A stretch of DNA of 64,000 bases from G965218495 sp965218495 (GCA_965218495.1 OZ244626.1:4464001-4528000); one strand, 5' to 3'; positions 43,232 through 52,835 are shown, counted from the first letter of the stretch. Numbers and translations are program-made. The notes: generated from the sequence alone by a model not told the origin.

Positions 43232-45642
43232 AAGGAGGTACGAACCCGAATGTTAATGGTGCGCGGCGTCAGTCGGGTCGGGACGCGTTGCCAGATGCCG
43301 GCGGCGCCCGGCACCCAGGCGTAGGCTACCGTGTTGGTTATGTCGAAGATGTTAAGTATCTCTGCCGTGAGCTCCAACCGGACGAGAGTGAGCGAGATCT
43401 CTTTGGTTGCTCCGAAGTCCATGCGCCGATAGGCGGGGTAGCGAGCAGACAGCCGGTCCCCCGGCACTTGAGTTTCCACGGTCCCTACGCGCTCACCAGG
43501 TACCGGCGGAGTGTATGGTAGCCCGCTCCCAAAAAGTGCTCGCAAGTGGAGCTTCCAGGACGGATCTGCGGGAACATAGTCCTGCACATATAGCGCGACC
43601 GTATGCCGCTGATCCGTTGGGCGCGGATTCCACCCGATCCGATTTGGGGCCACGTGCGTGGGCATGAATCGCTCACGTGCCACTAGGATGCTGTAGTTGA
43701 TCCAGCTTTCCAAGCCAGGAACGAATTCCCCACGCGCCTGCAGGTCCAGCCCGTAGACATATCCCTTGGCATCGTTCATCCCGGAGTAGCTGATGCGCAC
43801 ATTCTCCAGCGAGTATGAGATGACGTTGGCGAGATTCTTCCAGTAGCCTTCGGCTCGAACATAGAGCCGGCGCGTCGGCAAAAACAATTCTCCACCCATC
43901 ACGACCTGAAGGGACCGCTGGGAGCGGATGTCGCGGTTAAGGGCGGCGATGAGCGAAGATCCTGGAATTGGGGCGCCACGCAACTCGCGGTATGTAGGGG
44001 CCTGGTGGTATATGCCTAGCCCTCCTACCAACGTGATTCGATCCGAGGCCTCCAAGCGCATGGAAAGGCGTGGGGACCAAGTCCATTCGCGATTAAACGA
44101 GAAGTAGTCGGCGCGCATTCCCGCAGTTACCGCAAACTCCGGCGTGGCCTGATAGGCATCTTGGGCGTAGAGCCCAAATTGCGCTTCGCTGAAGCGGGCA
44201 GTGCCTCGAATGCTGTCCACTACCACGCGGACAAGATCACCACTGGTGCTCTGCCCTTCTACTGTAGAGTGCTCGCTGATACGGTCATCGAACCGCAGGC
44301 GGCGAACGGACCACCCGGCTTCAGCGACATGGCGCATCATCAGAAGCTCATACCTGCCTTTGGCGGTGTAAGTTGTTACGCGGACGCGGTTGTCAGCAAA
44401 ATCTTCTTGCTTGGCGTTACCCCGCGGGACTAAGGCACTCTCGCCACCTGGCTCCGTTGCCACATCGTAGATGATGGTGTTACCCGCCAGTTCAAGCTGC
44501 TCCGTCTCCTGAGTCCGAAACACGGACCCGTCGTGTGTAGCCTGCAGACGTTGAGCGAGGTTCGACTGGAGGCGCAGGCCAGCAAACTGCGTCGTGTACC
44601 CATCCTGTTCCTGGCTTTTGTCATCATACTGAATCCAGACGGATCTAAGGCCTTCCGGGCCGCCACTACCGGAGGCGATGCCGTAGTACGTGCGCCTGCT
44701 GCGCGGATCCAGCGCGAACTCGTGGTTGGCCCACACGCCGATGAGCTCAATGACATGGTGCTGGGACAGGGCGTAACGCAAAAGGCCCTGTGCGTCCGTG
44801 TAGTCCGGCTGGTAGTTGCCCTTAAGCTCTTGTGTCGAAAAGAAGCGGCGCGCCTGCGCCTTGCGAATGCCTAGGAGCCACCCGAGTGGCCCACGCGTGG
44901 CGGAGGCGGTTGCACCGGCGTCCAGAAGCGAAACGCTGGCGGATGTCCGCAAGGAGTCCGAAGCGGCATACTGGATGTCAAGCGATGAGGAAATCTTGCC
45001 GCCGTAGCGGGCCGGAAAGCCCCCCGTGTAAAGTGTGATGCGCTGGGCGAGGTCCGGGTTGAGCAGGCCCAGGCCTTCTTGCTCTCCTTGGCGTGGTCGA
45101 AACGGCATATAGATTTCGAAGCCGTTCAAGAAGATCAGGTTTTCGTTGAATCCGCCGCCACGCACCGAGTACTGATTGGAGAGCTCGTTGGCGGACGCCA
45201 CGCCGGGCAGCGAGGCAAGTGCCTGGAATCCCTTGAACGGAGTAGGAATTTCTCGCATCCGTTCGGGATCCAGATGCTGTATCCCTGCGCCTTCAGTGTT
45301 GTGGCCTTCGATAGTGACCGGGCCCATTTCGACTACTGCGGGCGTTAGTGTTACCGTGAGTTCAAAGGGCACGTTGCGGAGGACTGTTACGCTGTCTACG
45401 CGCGCGGCATAGCCTATGAATGAAAAGCGCAATGCATAGCGTCCAACCGGCAGCCGCAACGAGTAGTGGCCGTCCACCGTAGTGGCCGTACCGAAATCGG
45501 TACCGTCAACGACCACGCTTACCCTAGGCAGCGCAAGCTGAGTGGGGAACTGATATACATATCCCGTGACTGTACCCCAGACTTGGGCTTGGCACGGATT
45601 GACGACGAAAAGCGCCGCTGCAAGCGCAAACAAGCTCCGCAT
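43228..45642 (-). CDS. TonB-dependent outer membrane receptor with N-terminal carboxypeptidase-like domain
   Basis: 804 residues. Signal peptide (LFALAAALFVVNPCQAQ), then a CarboxypepD_reg-like domain (GTVTGYVYQFPTQLALPRVS, FGTATTVDGHYSLRLPVGRY), a plug domain (FKGFQALASLPGVASANELS, QYSVRGGGFNENLIFLNGFE, TLYTGGFPARYGGKISSSLD) and a long beta barrel ending in INIRVRTSF with terminal Phe. This is the SusC-like/TonB layout of Bacteroidota, though shorter than SusC. No SusD partner is adjacent. Substrate unknown. Confidence 0.88.
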   Translation of the reverse strand: MRSLFALAAALFVVNPCQAQVWGTVTGYVYQFPTQLALPRVSVVVDGTDFGTATTVDGHYSLRLPVGRYALRFSFIGYAARVDSVTVLRNVPFELTVTLTPAVVEMGPVTIEGHNTEGAGIQHLDPERMREIPTPFKGFQALASLPGVASANELSNQYSVRGGGFNENLIFLNGFEIYMPFRPRQGEQEGLGLLNPDLAQRITLYTGGFPARYGGKISSSLDIQYAASDSLRTSASVSLLDAGATASATRGPLGWLLGIRKAQARRFFSTQELKGNYQPDYTDAQGLLRYALSQHHVIELIGVWANHEFALDPRSRRTYYGIASGSGGPEGLRSVWIQYDDKSQEQDGYTTQFAGLRLQSNLAQRLQATHDGSVFRTQETEQLELAGNTIIYDVATEPGGESALVPRGNAKQEDFADNRVRVTTYTAKGRYELLMMRHVAEAGWSVRRLRFDDRISEHSTVEGQSTSGDLVRVVVDSIRGTARFSEAQFGLYAQDAYQATPEFAVTAGMRADYFSFNREWTWSPRLSMRLEASDRITLVGGLGIYHQAPTYRELRGAPIPGSSLIAALNRDIRSQRSLQVVMGGELFLPTRRLYVRAEGYWKNLANVISYSLENVRISYSGMNDAKGYVYGLDLQARGEFVPGLESWINYSILVARERFMPTHVAPNRIGWNPRPTDQRHTVALYVQDYVPADPSWKLHLRALFGSGLPYTPPVPGERVGTVETQVPGDRLSARYPAYRRMDFGATKEISLTLVRLELTAEILNIFDITNTVAYAWVPGAAGIWQRVPTRLTPRTINIRVRTSF

Positions 45643-45698
45643 GCTGCCGAAAGTAAACGTAGTAGTGAGCAGTAGCGGTTTGCGGCGGGCATCGGGGT

Positions 45699-46670
45699 TT
45701 ATTGAGACCAGCCTGTGGGCATTCGATCCCAGCGGTGATCATGCAACGCCTGCATGAGAGAATCGTTCAGCGGGCCCGCGTTGCTGGTGGCCATGTTTGC
45801 TGCAACGTGGCGCAGTTTGCGCATGCCGGGGATGACAGTGCTGATGGCACGTTCGCCTAGGATGAAGCGGAGTGCCACTTCGGCCATGGTGCACCCTGCG
45901 GGGATGAGGGGGCGCAGCGCGTCCGCGCGATCTACACTGCATCGCAGGTTTTCTTCTACAAAGTAGGTGCTGCGCCAGTCACCTTCAGGCCAGGTGCTCT
46001 TGAGTGTCAGCGTGCCGGTCAGTGTGCCTTCATCAAACGGGACCCGAGCGATGACGCCTACACCATGCTCGCGACATGCGGGCAGGAGTACGTCTATCGG
46101 ATTTTGATCGAAGATATTGTAGATCACTTGGACGCAGTCAACGAGGCCGCTCCGGACTGCCTTCACGCCGTTCCATGGTTCCCAGCGGTTGAGGCTGATG
46201 CCGATGGCGCGGATGTTTCCTTGCTCCTTTTGGCACAAGAGTTCCTGAACCCACCGGTCGTCCTCCAACCAGGCGTCTTCCCAGGTATGCAGCTGCATGA
46301 GGTCAATGGCGGCCAAGCCGGTATTCTCCAAGCTGCGCTCAGTGTATTCGCGGACGTGGTCAGGCGGATAGCAATCATCAAGCGTGTGCGTGCGGCGGCT
46401 CGGCCACTGGCGGTTCCTGGGTGGCACTTTGGAAGCGGTAAAGAGGCGCTTGTCCGGGTTGGCCCTAGTCAGGCGGCCCAGAAGTTGTTCGCTATGGCCG
46501 TCTCCATACGCCCAAGCCGTGTCAAAAAAGTTGCAGCCGAGTGCGACGGCCCGCTGCAGTGACTGGAGCGATTCGTCATCGTGAGAGCCCGTCCAGCCGG
46601 CCATGCCCCACATACCGTAGCCTATTTCGCTAACCTGCCACCCTGTGCGTCCGAGGGAGCGGTATTTCAT
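45699..46670 (-). CDS. Aldo/keto reductase
   Basis: 323-residue NADPH-dependent oxidoreductase with a (beta/alpha)8 barrel. The catalytic tetrad can be seen: Asp in NFFDTAWAYGDGHSEQLLGR together with its Tyr, Lys in LFTASKV, and His in LMQLHTWED. RAIGISLNRWEP and ALRFILGERAISTVIPGMRK are typical later blocks, the latter being the cofactor site. It is monocistronic, divergent from the low-complexity lipoprotein gene. Substrate not predictable. Confidence 0.9.
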   Translation of the reverse strand: MKYRSLGRTGWQVSEIGYGMWGMAGWTGSHDDESLQSLQRAVALGCNFFDTAWAYGDGHSEQLLGRLTRANPDKRLFTASKVPPRNRQWPSRRTHTLDDCYPPDHVREYTERSLENTGLAAIDLMQLHTWEDAWLEDDRWVQELLCQKEQGNIRAIGISLNRWEPWNGVKAVRSGLVDCVQVIYNIFDQNPIDVLLPACREHGVGVIARVPFDEGTLTGTLTLKSTWPEGDWRSTYFVEENLRCSVDRADALRPLIPAGCTMAEVALRFILGERAISTVIPGMRKLRHVAANMATSNAGPLNDSLMQALHDHRWDRMPTGWSQ

Positions 46671-46866
46671 GCCTTAGAGGTGTTATTACTGTACAATGTG
46701 TTCTGATTCTGATACACCAGCAGGCCTGAATACGCTTCGAAAGGGGCTTCTGGTTCACTAGGCCTAGTATTTGCATACGAATTTAGCAAAGGATGTACCG
46801 ATCGGCAGTCACCGACGTTAGATCCAACGAAGTTGTTATCTTCCGCACATGCTACCCCGTACTGCA

Positions 46867-48177
46867 ATGGCACACTTCACGAGAACCTTGACACGCACTG
46901 CGCCCCGGTATTTGGCCAGCACGGCACTCTTGATCTTGGCTGGCGGCTGCTACACGCAGTTGGGCTACCAGTACATGGACCGCGAGCCGGACTATGAGGA
47001 GGTCACGGTGTACGAGACGCAAACCGGGGACAGCGTCGTGGTGGACAAGTATTACTACGATGGGGCCTACACCTACGCCGATCCACATCGCTATCGCCGG
47101 TATTTCTCCCGCTACTACGGTTACCCAAGTTACCTGTACGACCCGTGGTACGACGACTTCGGGTACGGGTCGAGCATCTCCCTGAACGTTGGGTTTGGGA
47201 GACCGTGGTATCTGCCGTCCTATTCGCCGTTTGCGTACAATCCCTTTTGGAGCCCAGGGCACTACGGCTACGGGTATGGTTACGGTGGCTACGGGTATGG
47301 TTACGGTGGCTACGGGTACGGCTATGGTCATAGCGGCTGGGGCAATCCATACTACTATGACAGCGACTACTATGGACCACGTGGTCCTACGGTCGGGCGC
47401 GGCCCGCTCGCAGGTGGTAGCGTAGGATCTGGCCGCTACCGTGGCGGCTCTTACGGGGGCAGCACTTTCGGGCGCGGTGTCCGGCGTGCAGGCGATGCCT
47501 CCACTGTTTCGGACTCTGAGGGCGGCCGGCGAATTGGTCGGGGTGGCGTGCGCGCCAGAGGCGAAACAAGCACTTCCTCTGGACGCGGTGTTACATCGGC
47601 GCGTGGTTCCCGTGTTTCTGGCAGCACAGGGTCCGCGTCCGGGCGTGTCGTTCCAAGGCGGGCTACCACCACTCGCGGTGCTCGTCGAACTGTTGGCAGC
47701 GTACCCACGCGCAGCACGACATCACGTACCGCTCCGCGCGTGCGAGGGTCAAGCACCGCACCGCGTAGCACGGGCCGCGTGTCGAGCACGCGCAGCCGAA
47801 GCTCGTCAAGAGGTAGCCGCACGTCAAGCCGTCCTCGTTCGACCACGCGTGGCAGCGGGACGGTATCCAGGACCACGTCTCGTTCATCGGGCAGCACATC
47901 GCGTGCGCCATCTCGTTCATCGGGCAGCACATCGCGTGCGCCATCTCGTTCATCGGGCAGCACATCGCGTGCGCCATCTCGTTCATCGGGCAGCACATCG
48001 CGTGCGCCATCCCGCTCATCGGGCAGCACATCGCGTGCGCCATCCCGCTCATCGGGCAGCACATCGCGTGCGCCATCCCGCTCATCGGGCAGCACATCGC
48101 GTGCGCCATCTCGTTCATCGGGCAGCACATCGCGTGCTCCGTCCCGCAGCAGTCGTACGCCCAGTCGTGGCAACTGA
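46867..48177 (+). CDS. Low-complexity surface lipoprotein with Tyr/Gly and Ser/Arg repeats
   Basis: 436 residues from ATG 46867 (46849 is also possible). The signal segment STALLILAGGC suggests a lipoprotein. Residues about 30-130 are Tyr-rich; then GYGYGYGGYGYGYGGYGYGY (about residues 138-160) gives way to a Ser/Arg/Thr/Gly-rich C-terminal half that ends in eight 11-residue units, RSSGSTSRAPS, encoded by 33-bp repeats. The C-terminal half is strongly basic and surely disordered. No family recognised beyond low-complexity envelope proteins; it might bind surface polymers or nucleic acid by charge, but that is speculation. Confidence 0.75.
   Translation: MAHFTRTLTRTAPRYLASTALLILAGGCYTQLGYQYMDREPDYEEVTVYETQTGDSVVVDKYYYDGAYTYADPHRYRRYFSRYYGYPSYLYDPWYDDFGYGSSISLNVGFGRPWYLPSYSPFAYNPFWSPGHYGYGYGYGGYGYGYGGYGYGYGHSGWGNPYYYDSDYYGPRGPTVGRGPLAGGSVGSGRYRGGSYGGSTFGRGVRRAGDASTVSDSEGGRRIGRGGVRARGETSTSSGRGVTSARGSRVSGSTGSASGRVVPRRATTTRGARRTVGSVPTRSTTSRTAPRVRGSSTAPRSTGRVSSTRSRSSSRGSRTSSRPRSTTRGSGTVSRTTSRSSGSTSRAPSRSSGSTSRAPSRSSGSTSRAPSRSSGSTSRAPSRSSGSTSRAPSRSSGSTSRAPSRSSGSTSRAPSRSSGSTSRAPSRSSRTPSRGN
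47881..48144 (+). repeat. Eight tandem 33-bp repeats inside the lipoprotein gene
   Basis: Units begin CGTTCATCGGGCAGCACATC and differ at few third-codon positions (TCTCGT versus CCCGCT at unit joints). Each unit encodes RSSGSTSRAPS. There are no spacers, so this is not a CRISPR array. The repeat unit being a multiple of three keeps frames open on both strands, which creates long spurious ORFs there. Confidence 0.95.
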
Positions 48178-48280
48178 TTGTATTTAGCGCTTAACCCGCG
48201 CATCGCGGCGTAGCGCGTGTTTAAGTTGCGCCGCTTGAGCGGCCCCGCCTAGCACAGAAATACCCATTCGCAGGACACCT

Positions 48281-49879
48281 ATGCACTTGAGAATCGCACA
48301 GAATACTATTGCAATGAGCGCGCTAGTGCTCCTCTTCGTAACTGCCGGCATGGCAAAGGCCCAGACGGCCGAGGAAGGGCTACGCCTCAGTCAGCGCGCG
48401 CCGGCTTCCGGCGCACGCATGATTGGATTGGGCACCAAGGGCTATGGGGGTTTCGGGGACTTTACCGCCCTGAACGGTAACCCTGCCGGGCTGGGCCTGG
48501 TACAGTGGTCTTCGCTTACCGGCACAGTGCATTCATTGCGGACAAGCGATGCTTCGTCCTCGCAGACACGCGGCTTTTCGCCCTCGGGTATTACCCAGAA
48601 TATAGGCAGTACCAAGCTAGGCAACGTCGCCTGGCTCTATAAGGCTCCAACGAGTCAGGGCTCGCTCGTATTCGGACTGGCCTTTAACCAGGTGGCAAGC
48701 TACGACCGGGAGCTCCGTTTTAGCGGCAGCAATGACGAAAGCACTATCACAACCTCCTTCCTGCCCTTTGGGGGTGAATTCACCCTCACTGACGACGGGG
48801 GCCTTGAGTTGGACGACTTCGTGTTCTCTGCATTCAATGGCGGGCTGATCGAGTTTTTTCCGGAACTCCTGGAGGGAGACTCTACAGCGTATCCCTTTTT
48901 GGAGGCCGTCATACCTGGTACGACGATCGATCAACACGGACGTGTGAAGGAGCACGGCAGCATGAATGAAGCCAGCTTCGGAGGCAGCATAGAGGTCGGC
49001 GAGGGGATGTTCGTTGGCGCGTCCTTGAGCCTCGCGTTTGGGCGCTATGAGTTGCGCAGTACATTTGAAGAAGACGATGTCCTCGACTTGAATACCGCCT
49101 TGGACTACAACGTTCTGCAGGATGACGGTAGCCTGCTTGAAGGGTTTGATTTCCTGCGCTATCAGCAGCGCGTGGCAAGCGACCTCCTAGGTGTCAATCT
49201 GCGGTTGGGTGTTTCAAAAAAGGTCGCGCCCAGCTTCAGAGTCGGCCTCGCTGTCGAAACTCCTACGAGGATCAGTATAGATGAGTCGTATGGAACGACT
49301 TTTGAAACCCGTTTTGATGACGGGGGCATCCTTACATATGGGGACCGCACCGGCGATGTGGGTAGTGGTGTCTTCAGCTACCGCCTTCGCACGCCATGGC
49401 GGGTAAACGCGGGCATTAGCCTGGAGTTAGAAAGCTTTACGCTGCTGGCCGATGCGCAGCTGGTGGACTGGAGCCAGATGCGATTTGGCGCCGACAGCGA
49501 AGGCATCTTTGACGACCTTAACGACCAGATAAGCGACGACTACAGCACCGTAGTCAATTTCGGGGCCGGAGCAGAGGTAAACGTTAGCAAGGTGTTGCTT
49601 CGGGTCGGAGTGGCGTTTCAGCCGGATCCCATAACGCTGGACCTCAGAGACAGTAGTGGGGATATCCTTAACCGTGACCAGCTTCACCTCTCGGCTGGAT
49701 TCGGCTACCACCTATCACCGAGGATGCTGCTTGATGTCGCTTGGACTATGGGAACCTTTGACGCGGCCTACCTGCCCTATCCCGTGGACGCGCACGGGGC
49801 GCGACAGGATGCGAGCCTGCATATCGACGAGTCAGTGACGCGCCACCAGGTAGTAATCGGTGTGACGTATGCGTTCTAA
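48281..49879 (+). CDS. FadL/OMPP1-like outer membrane transport protein
   Basis: 532 residues. Signal peptide (MSALVLLFVTAGMAKAQ), then SGARMIGLGTKGYGGFGDFT followed by ALNGNPAGLG, the NPAGL plug-type motif of OMPP1/FadL/TodX proteins. Repeated barrel strands follow, for example SFRVGLAVETPTRISIDESY and LHLSAGFGYHLSPRMLLDVA, and the end VVIGVTYAF has the terminal aromatic. In this phylum such proteins may take up hydrophobic molecules. It is 103 bases after the repeat lipoprotein and in the same direction, so possibly cotranscribed. Confidence 0.8.
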   Translation: MHLRIAQNTIAMSALVLLFVTAGMAKAQTAEEGLRLSQRAPASGARMIGLGTKGYGGFGDFTALNGNPAGLGLVQWSSLTGTVHSLRTSDASSSQTRGFSPSGITQNIGSTKLGNVAWLYKAPTSQGSLVFGLAFNQVASYDRELRFSGSNDESTITTSFLPFGGEFTLTDDGGLELDDFVFSAFNGGLIEFFPELLEGDSTAYPFLEAVIPGTTIDQHGRVKEHGSMNEASFGGSIEVGEGMFVGASLSLAFGRYELRSTFEEDDVLDLNTALDYNVLQDDGSLLEGFDFLRYQQRVASDLLGVNLRLGVSKKVAPSFRVGLAVETPTRISIDESYGTTFETRFDDGGILTYGDRTGDVGSGVFSYRLRTPWRVNAGISLELESFTLLADAQLVDWSQMRFGADSEGIFDDLNDQISDDYSTVVNFGAGAEVNVSKVLLRVGVAFQPDPITLDLRDSSGDILNRDQLHLSAGFGYHLSPRMLLDVAWTMGTFDAAYLPYPVDAHGARQDASLHIDESVTRHQVVIGVTYAF

Positions 49880-49884
49880 GTTTC

Positions 49885-50907
49885 CTAGTCTGCTGCTCTT
49901 CTGCGCTGGCGCAGGTAGGCCCTTAGCCGTGCGACATCGCTATTGTGGCCCCGCAGTGTGACGTTAAAGGCATGTCCACCCTCTGGCCTTGCGACAAAGA
50001 ACATGTACGTATGAAGCTCGGGGTTGGCAGCAGCCAACAGTGAAGCCCGCCCAGGATTGGTGATGGGTCCAGGCGGGAAGCCCCGATACAGGTACGTGTT
50101 GTATGGATGCTGGAGCCGGTAGTCAGCATAAAGCAACCGACGCTTGCTCCCTTCAAGCTCTATGAGCGCGTACTGGACGGTCGGGTCCGCCTGCAGATGC
50201 CAATGCCTCTGCAGGCGGTTCAGGTAAACGCCTGCCACACGGGCTTTTTCTTTGTCGACGTTAGTTTCCCATTCCACAATGCCTGCGAGACTAACGACCT
50301 CATCCCGGTCCAGGTCATGCTGTGCACCGAGTGCGGCGAGGCTATCGGCAAAGAACGCATCCATTTCGCGCTTTATGCGGCGCACCACGTCCCTGGCATG
50401 CGTCGTACAATAGAAGTGGTACGTATCCGGAAGCATGTAGCTGAAAAGGTGTCTCGTGTCGGTTCCGAGGTCTGTGGCTAGAGTCGAATCCGCCAGTGCG
50501 GCCATAAAGTCCTCGTCCGCAAAGAGCATGTGTCGCGCGGCCCTGCGAGCCGCATACTTCGGGCGGGACCCGGACGGGATTGTTACGCGCACGGCGGTCT
50601 GCTCCCCGGCGCGCAAGCGGCGCAGGACCCGATAGGCAGAAGTTCCTTGGTCGAATTTATAACAGCCGGCCTTGATCTGATCGTCCCAACCGGTGGCCTT
50701 GGCTGACAGCACAAAGGCGAGGCGTTGGGCCAGGAGGCCTTCCGCCGCAAGTAAGTCCGCAACTGCACCGAGCGATGCGCCGCCGTAAATGCGCACCCAG
50801 CGGGCCTCCGTAAACGTGGGTGGTTTTGCCAGAAACGTGAGCCATACAGCCAGACCACAGGCAAGCAGCACCGAGCCCAACGCTAAGGACAGCAGGTTTC
50901 GAACCAT
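49885..50907 (-). CDS. mltG: Endolytic murein transglycosylase MltG
   Basis: Inner-membrane lytic transglycosylase that cuts nascent glycan strands. 340 residues: an N-terminal membrane helix (LLSLALGSVLLACGLAVWLT), a LysM-like domain (GGASLGAVADLLAAEGLL), and the YceG domain with LAGIVEWETNVDKEKARVAG (the conserved Glu of the IVEKET motif), VYLNRLQRHWHLQADPTVQY and YNTYLYRGFPPGPITNPG. Followed by no co-directional neighbour; the chorismate mutase gene lies 15 bases upstream on the same strand. Confidence 0.9.
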   Translation of the reverse strand: MVRNLLSLALGSVLLACGLAVWLTFLAKPPTFTEARWVRIYGGASLGAVADLLAAEGLLAQRLAFVLSAKATGWDDQIKAGCYKFDQGTSAYRVLRRLRAGEQTAVRVTIPSGSRPKYAARRAARHMLFADEDFMAALADSTLATDLGTDTRHLFSYMLPDTYHFYCTTHARDVVRRIKREMDAFFADSLAALGAQHDLDRDEVVSLAGIVEWETNVDKEKARVAGVYLNRLQRHWHLQADPTVQYALIELEGSKRRLLYADYRLQHPYNTYLYRGFPPGPITNPGRASLLAAANPELHTYMFFVARPEGGHAFNVTLRGHNSDVARLRAYLRQRRRAAD

Positions 50908-50922
50908 TGGTTAGGGGAATTC

Positions 50923-51246
50923 TTAGCCCTGATACTTCTGGCGCTCCAGTGCACGGGTCTCGTCAATGATGCGCTCAAACACTCGTCGCACCGCACCGCT
51001 ATCAAGCGGCCCTTCATTGGCGCTCGTAACGTTGTTCAGCACATCCAGTTCACGACTGGGCACGTATACCGGCAGCCCCAACTGCTTTTTGATGTGGCCG
51101 ATGGTGTTTGCGCAGTGCGAGCGCTCATTAAGCAGCAGCAGCAGCTTCCGGTCAATTTCATCAATACACGCCCTCAGTGGTTGGAGGTCGCCCTCAGTAG
51201 GGGCGGCCGCGACTACGGTGGGTGGCACAGCCTTTGGTATCTGCAA
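50923..51246 (-). CDS. Chorismate mutase (AroQ type)
   Basis: 107 residues, all-helical AroQ fold: LRACIDEIDRKLLLLLNERS contains the IDxIDxxLxxLLxxR core, followed by HIKKQLGLPVYVPSRELDVL and a third helix (VRRVFERIIDETRALERQ). Converts chorismate to prephenate. The first available start is TTG at 51246, two codons after an in-frame TGA; a later GTG would also keep the domain. Not fused to a DAHP synthase or dehydratase. Co-directional with mltG. Confidence 0.85.
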   Translation of the reverse strand: MQIPKAVPPTVVAAAPTEGDLQPLRACIDEIDRKLLLLLNERSHCANTIGHIKKQLGLPVYVPSRELDVLNNVTSANEGPLDSGAVRRVFERIIDETRALERQKYQG

Positions 51247-51377
51247 CGATCAAGTGGGTATGTCCGTAACAATCAGCACAAAGATAACAAGCGGAGAGCG
51301 TGAACTAATCGAGATTAGCGTAGTATTGACTATAGACCTTGAACGACATATACTTCATGCTGTGAAACACAAACCTC

Positions 51378-51917
51378 ATGCTCATGTGTAAGACGGTAGC
51401 TGTTTTGTTTCTCGTAGCGGCCGTGACCTTGCCGGCCGCAGCACAGTTCAGGGAGGCGGTGCCCCCCGGGCACCCGTCGGCCCGTCTGTACCAGGCGCCG
51501 GACGCGTTAGGCTCGTTGATGAGCCAGATTTTTAACCCGTCGGTGTTCAAGATGAGCCATGGTTTCGAGATGTCAGCCGGCTCCTTTGGAGGCCGTGGTT
51601 ATTCAATGGGTATGTACACCAATACGATGGCGTGGCAATTCAGCGATAAGTTGGCCATGCGGGCGGATGTGTCGGTCGCCTACTCGCCGCAGAACCAGAA
51701 TCTGACATCGCTCGGGTTTGAGCGCGCTGGCCCAAGAGTCTTTTTGCGCAATGCCGAGATCGCCTGGCGCCCATCCGAGAAAGTTCACCTCAACATCCAG
51801 GTGCGTCAAGACCCGTACGGGTTCAGAAACCCGTATATGAGCGCCTTCGGTGGCTACAATGGCTTCCGTCCCTATGGTTATTCGGGCGGCCCGTTTTGGC
51901 ACGACCGCTGGCGCTAG
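51378..51917 (+). CDS. Exported hypothetical protein
   Basis: 179 residues with a signal peptide (MLMCKTVAVLFLVAAVTLPA, then AAQ). The mature chain contains LMSQIFNPSVFKMSHGFEMS, repeated Ser/Gly/aromatic strands (GGRGYSMGMYTNTMAWQF) and an aromatic-Gly-rich C-terminus (GGYNGFRPYGYSGGPFWHDR). I recognise it as a type seen near LytR_C and rsfS genes in Rhodothermia-like genomes, but cannot name a family. It may be a small surface or barrel-associated protein. First gene of a likely operon with the LytR_C and rsfS genes. Confidence 0.65.
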   Translation: MLMCKTVAVLFLVAAVTLPAAAQFREAVPPGHPSARLYQAPDALGSLMSQIFNPSVFKMSHGFEMSAGSFGGRGYSMGMYTNTMAWQFSDKLAMRADVSVAYSPQNQNLTSLGFERAGPRVFLRNAEIAWRPSEKVHLNIQVRQDPYGFRNPYMSAFGGYNGFRPYGYSGGPFWHDRWR

Positions 51918-51931
51918 TTGCCAGATAACGT

Positions 51932-52414
51932 ATGAATCGGCGAGCCGGTATCATCGGCCTGAATGTGGCACTAACAGTCATGGGCCTCGCGGTGCTGGCA
52001 TTGGGTTGGCAAATGCTTCAGCGGATGCAAGTCACGCCCATTGTCGCGCAGCAAGCGGTGTCGGTGGCCGACAAGTACCCCGCGGCTTCGGATATCTATC
52101 AGGTGGAAATTCGCAACGGTGCCGGCGTGAAGGGTGCGGCACAAGTCTTGCGCAGCTTCTTGATAGAGAAGGGGTATGATGTGGTCGAGGTGGGCAACCA
52201 TCCCTCGTTTGATGTCGAAAAGACGGAGGTCGTGGACCGTGTGGGAAATCTTGACATCGCTCGTGAGGTTGCGGCTTCGCTCGGCTTGGCGAAAGATCGT
52301 GTCAGGGAGGAGGAGCGACGTGAGTACTATCTGGATGCATCGGTCATCATCGGCAAGGATTACCTGACGCTGCCTCCGTTTGCCGATGCCGCGGCGACTG
52401 CGCAGCAGGAATAG
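51932..52414 (+). CDS. LytR C-terminal domain protein
   Basis: 160 residues: one N-terminal membrane helix (IIGLNVALTVMGLAVLALGW) and a LytR_C domain from about residue 55 (QVEIRNGAGVKGAAQVLRSF, LIEKGYDVVEVGNHPSFDVE, KTEVVDR, ASVIIGKDYLTL). It has no LytR-CpsA-Psr catalytic domain, so it is the stand-alone form. Spaced 14 bases after the previous gene and 6 bases before rsfS. Confidence 0.85.
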   Translation: MNRRAGIIGLNVALTVMGLAVLALGWQMLQRMQVTPIVAQQAVSVADKYPAASDIYQVEIRNGAGVKGAAQVLRSFLIEKGYDVVEVGNHPSFDVEKTEVVDRVGNLDIAREVAASLGLAKDRVREEERREYYLDASVIIGKDYLTLPPFADAAATAQQE

Positions 52415-52420
52415 CCCGCA

Positions 52421-52825
52421 TTGCCCATCGCCTCACCACAGCGCCGCCAAAGTGCCGCACCATCGAAAGTGCTGGCCCGCCTCGCCGTAGAGGCTGCCCA
52501 TGACAAGAAGGCCGAAGATGTGGTGGTCATGGACATGCGAGCTGTTTGCGGACTGGCAGACTACTTCGTACTTTGCTCAGGTACCAGCGACAACCAAGTC
52601 AGGGCGATCCAGGAGTCCATTGAAGAGCGAATCCGGGAGCAGGCAAACGAGCGGCCTTGGCACCGTGAGGGACAGGGGCACCGGCAGTGGGTGCTCTTGG
52701 ACTATGTAGATCTGGTGGTCCACATCTTTAGTCCTGAGAGGCGGTCATTCTATGACCTTGAGCGCCTCTGGAACGATGCGCCCCATGAGCTGGTAGCCGG
52801 TGGGTCGGCGATGATGCTCAATTAG
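52421..52825 (+). CDS. rsfS: Ribosomal silencing factor RsfS
   Basis: Binds L14 and blocks subunit joining when nutrients are short. 134 residues with DVVVMDMRAVCGLADYFVLC, SGTSDNQVRAIQESIEERI and WVLLDYVDLVVHIFSPERRS followed by FYDLERLW, all diagnostic. The proposed start is TTG at 52421, 6 bases after the LytR_C stop; an internal GTG start (VLARLAVEAA) is possible and would still keep the domain. Confidence 0.93.
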   Translation: MPIASPQRRQSAAPSKVLARLAVEAAHDKKAEDVVVMDMRAVCGLADYFVLCSGTSDNQVRAIQESIEERIREQANERPWHREGQGHRQWVLLDYVDLVVHIFSPERRSFYDLERLWNDAPHELVAGGSAMMLN

Positions 52826-52835
52826 CCCCACGGCA

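Noticed and set aside
47881..48144. Regular 33-bp repeats as a CRISPR array
   Set aside because: Units are contiguous with no spacers and lie in a coding frame.
47451..48203. Long open frames antisense and out of frame over the 33-bp repeats
   Set aside because: Open only because the repeat unit is a multiple of three; the lipoprotein frame has the signal peptide and the non-repeat N-terminal part.
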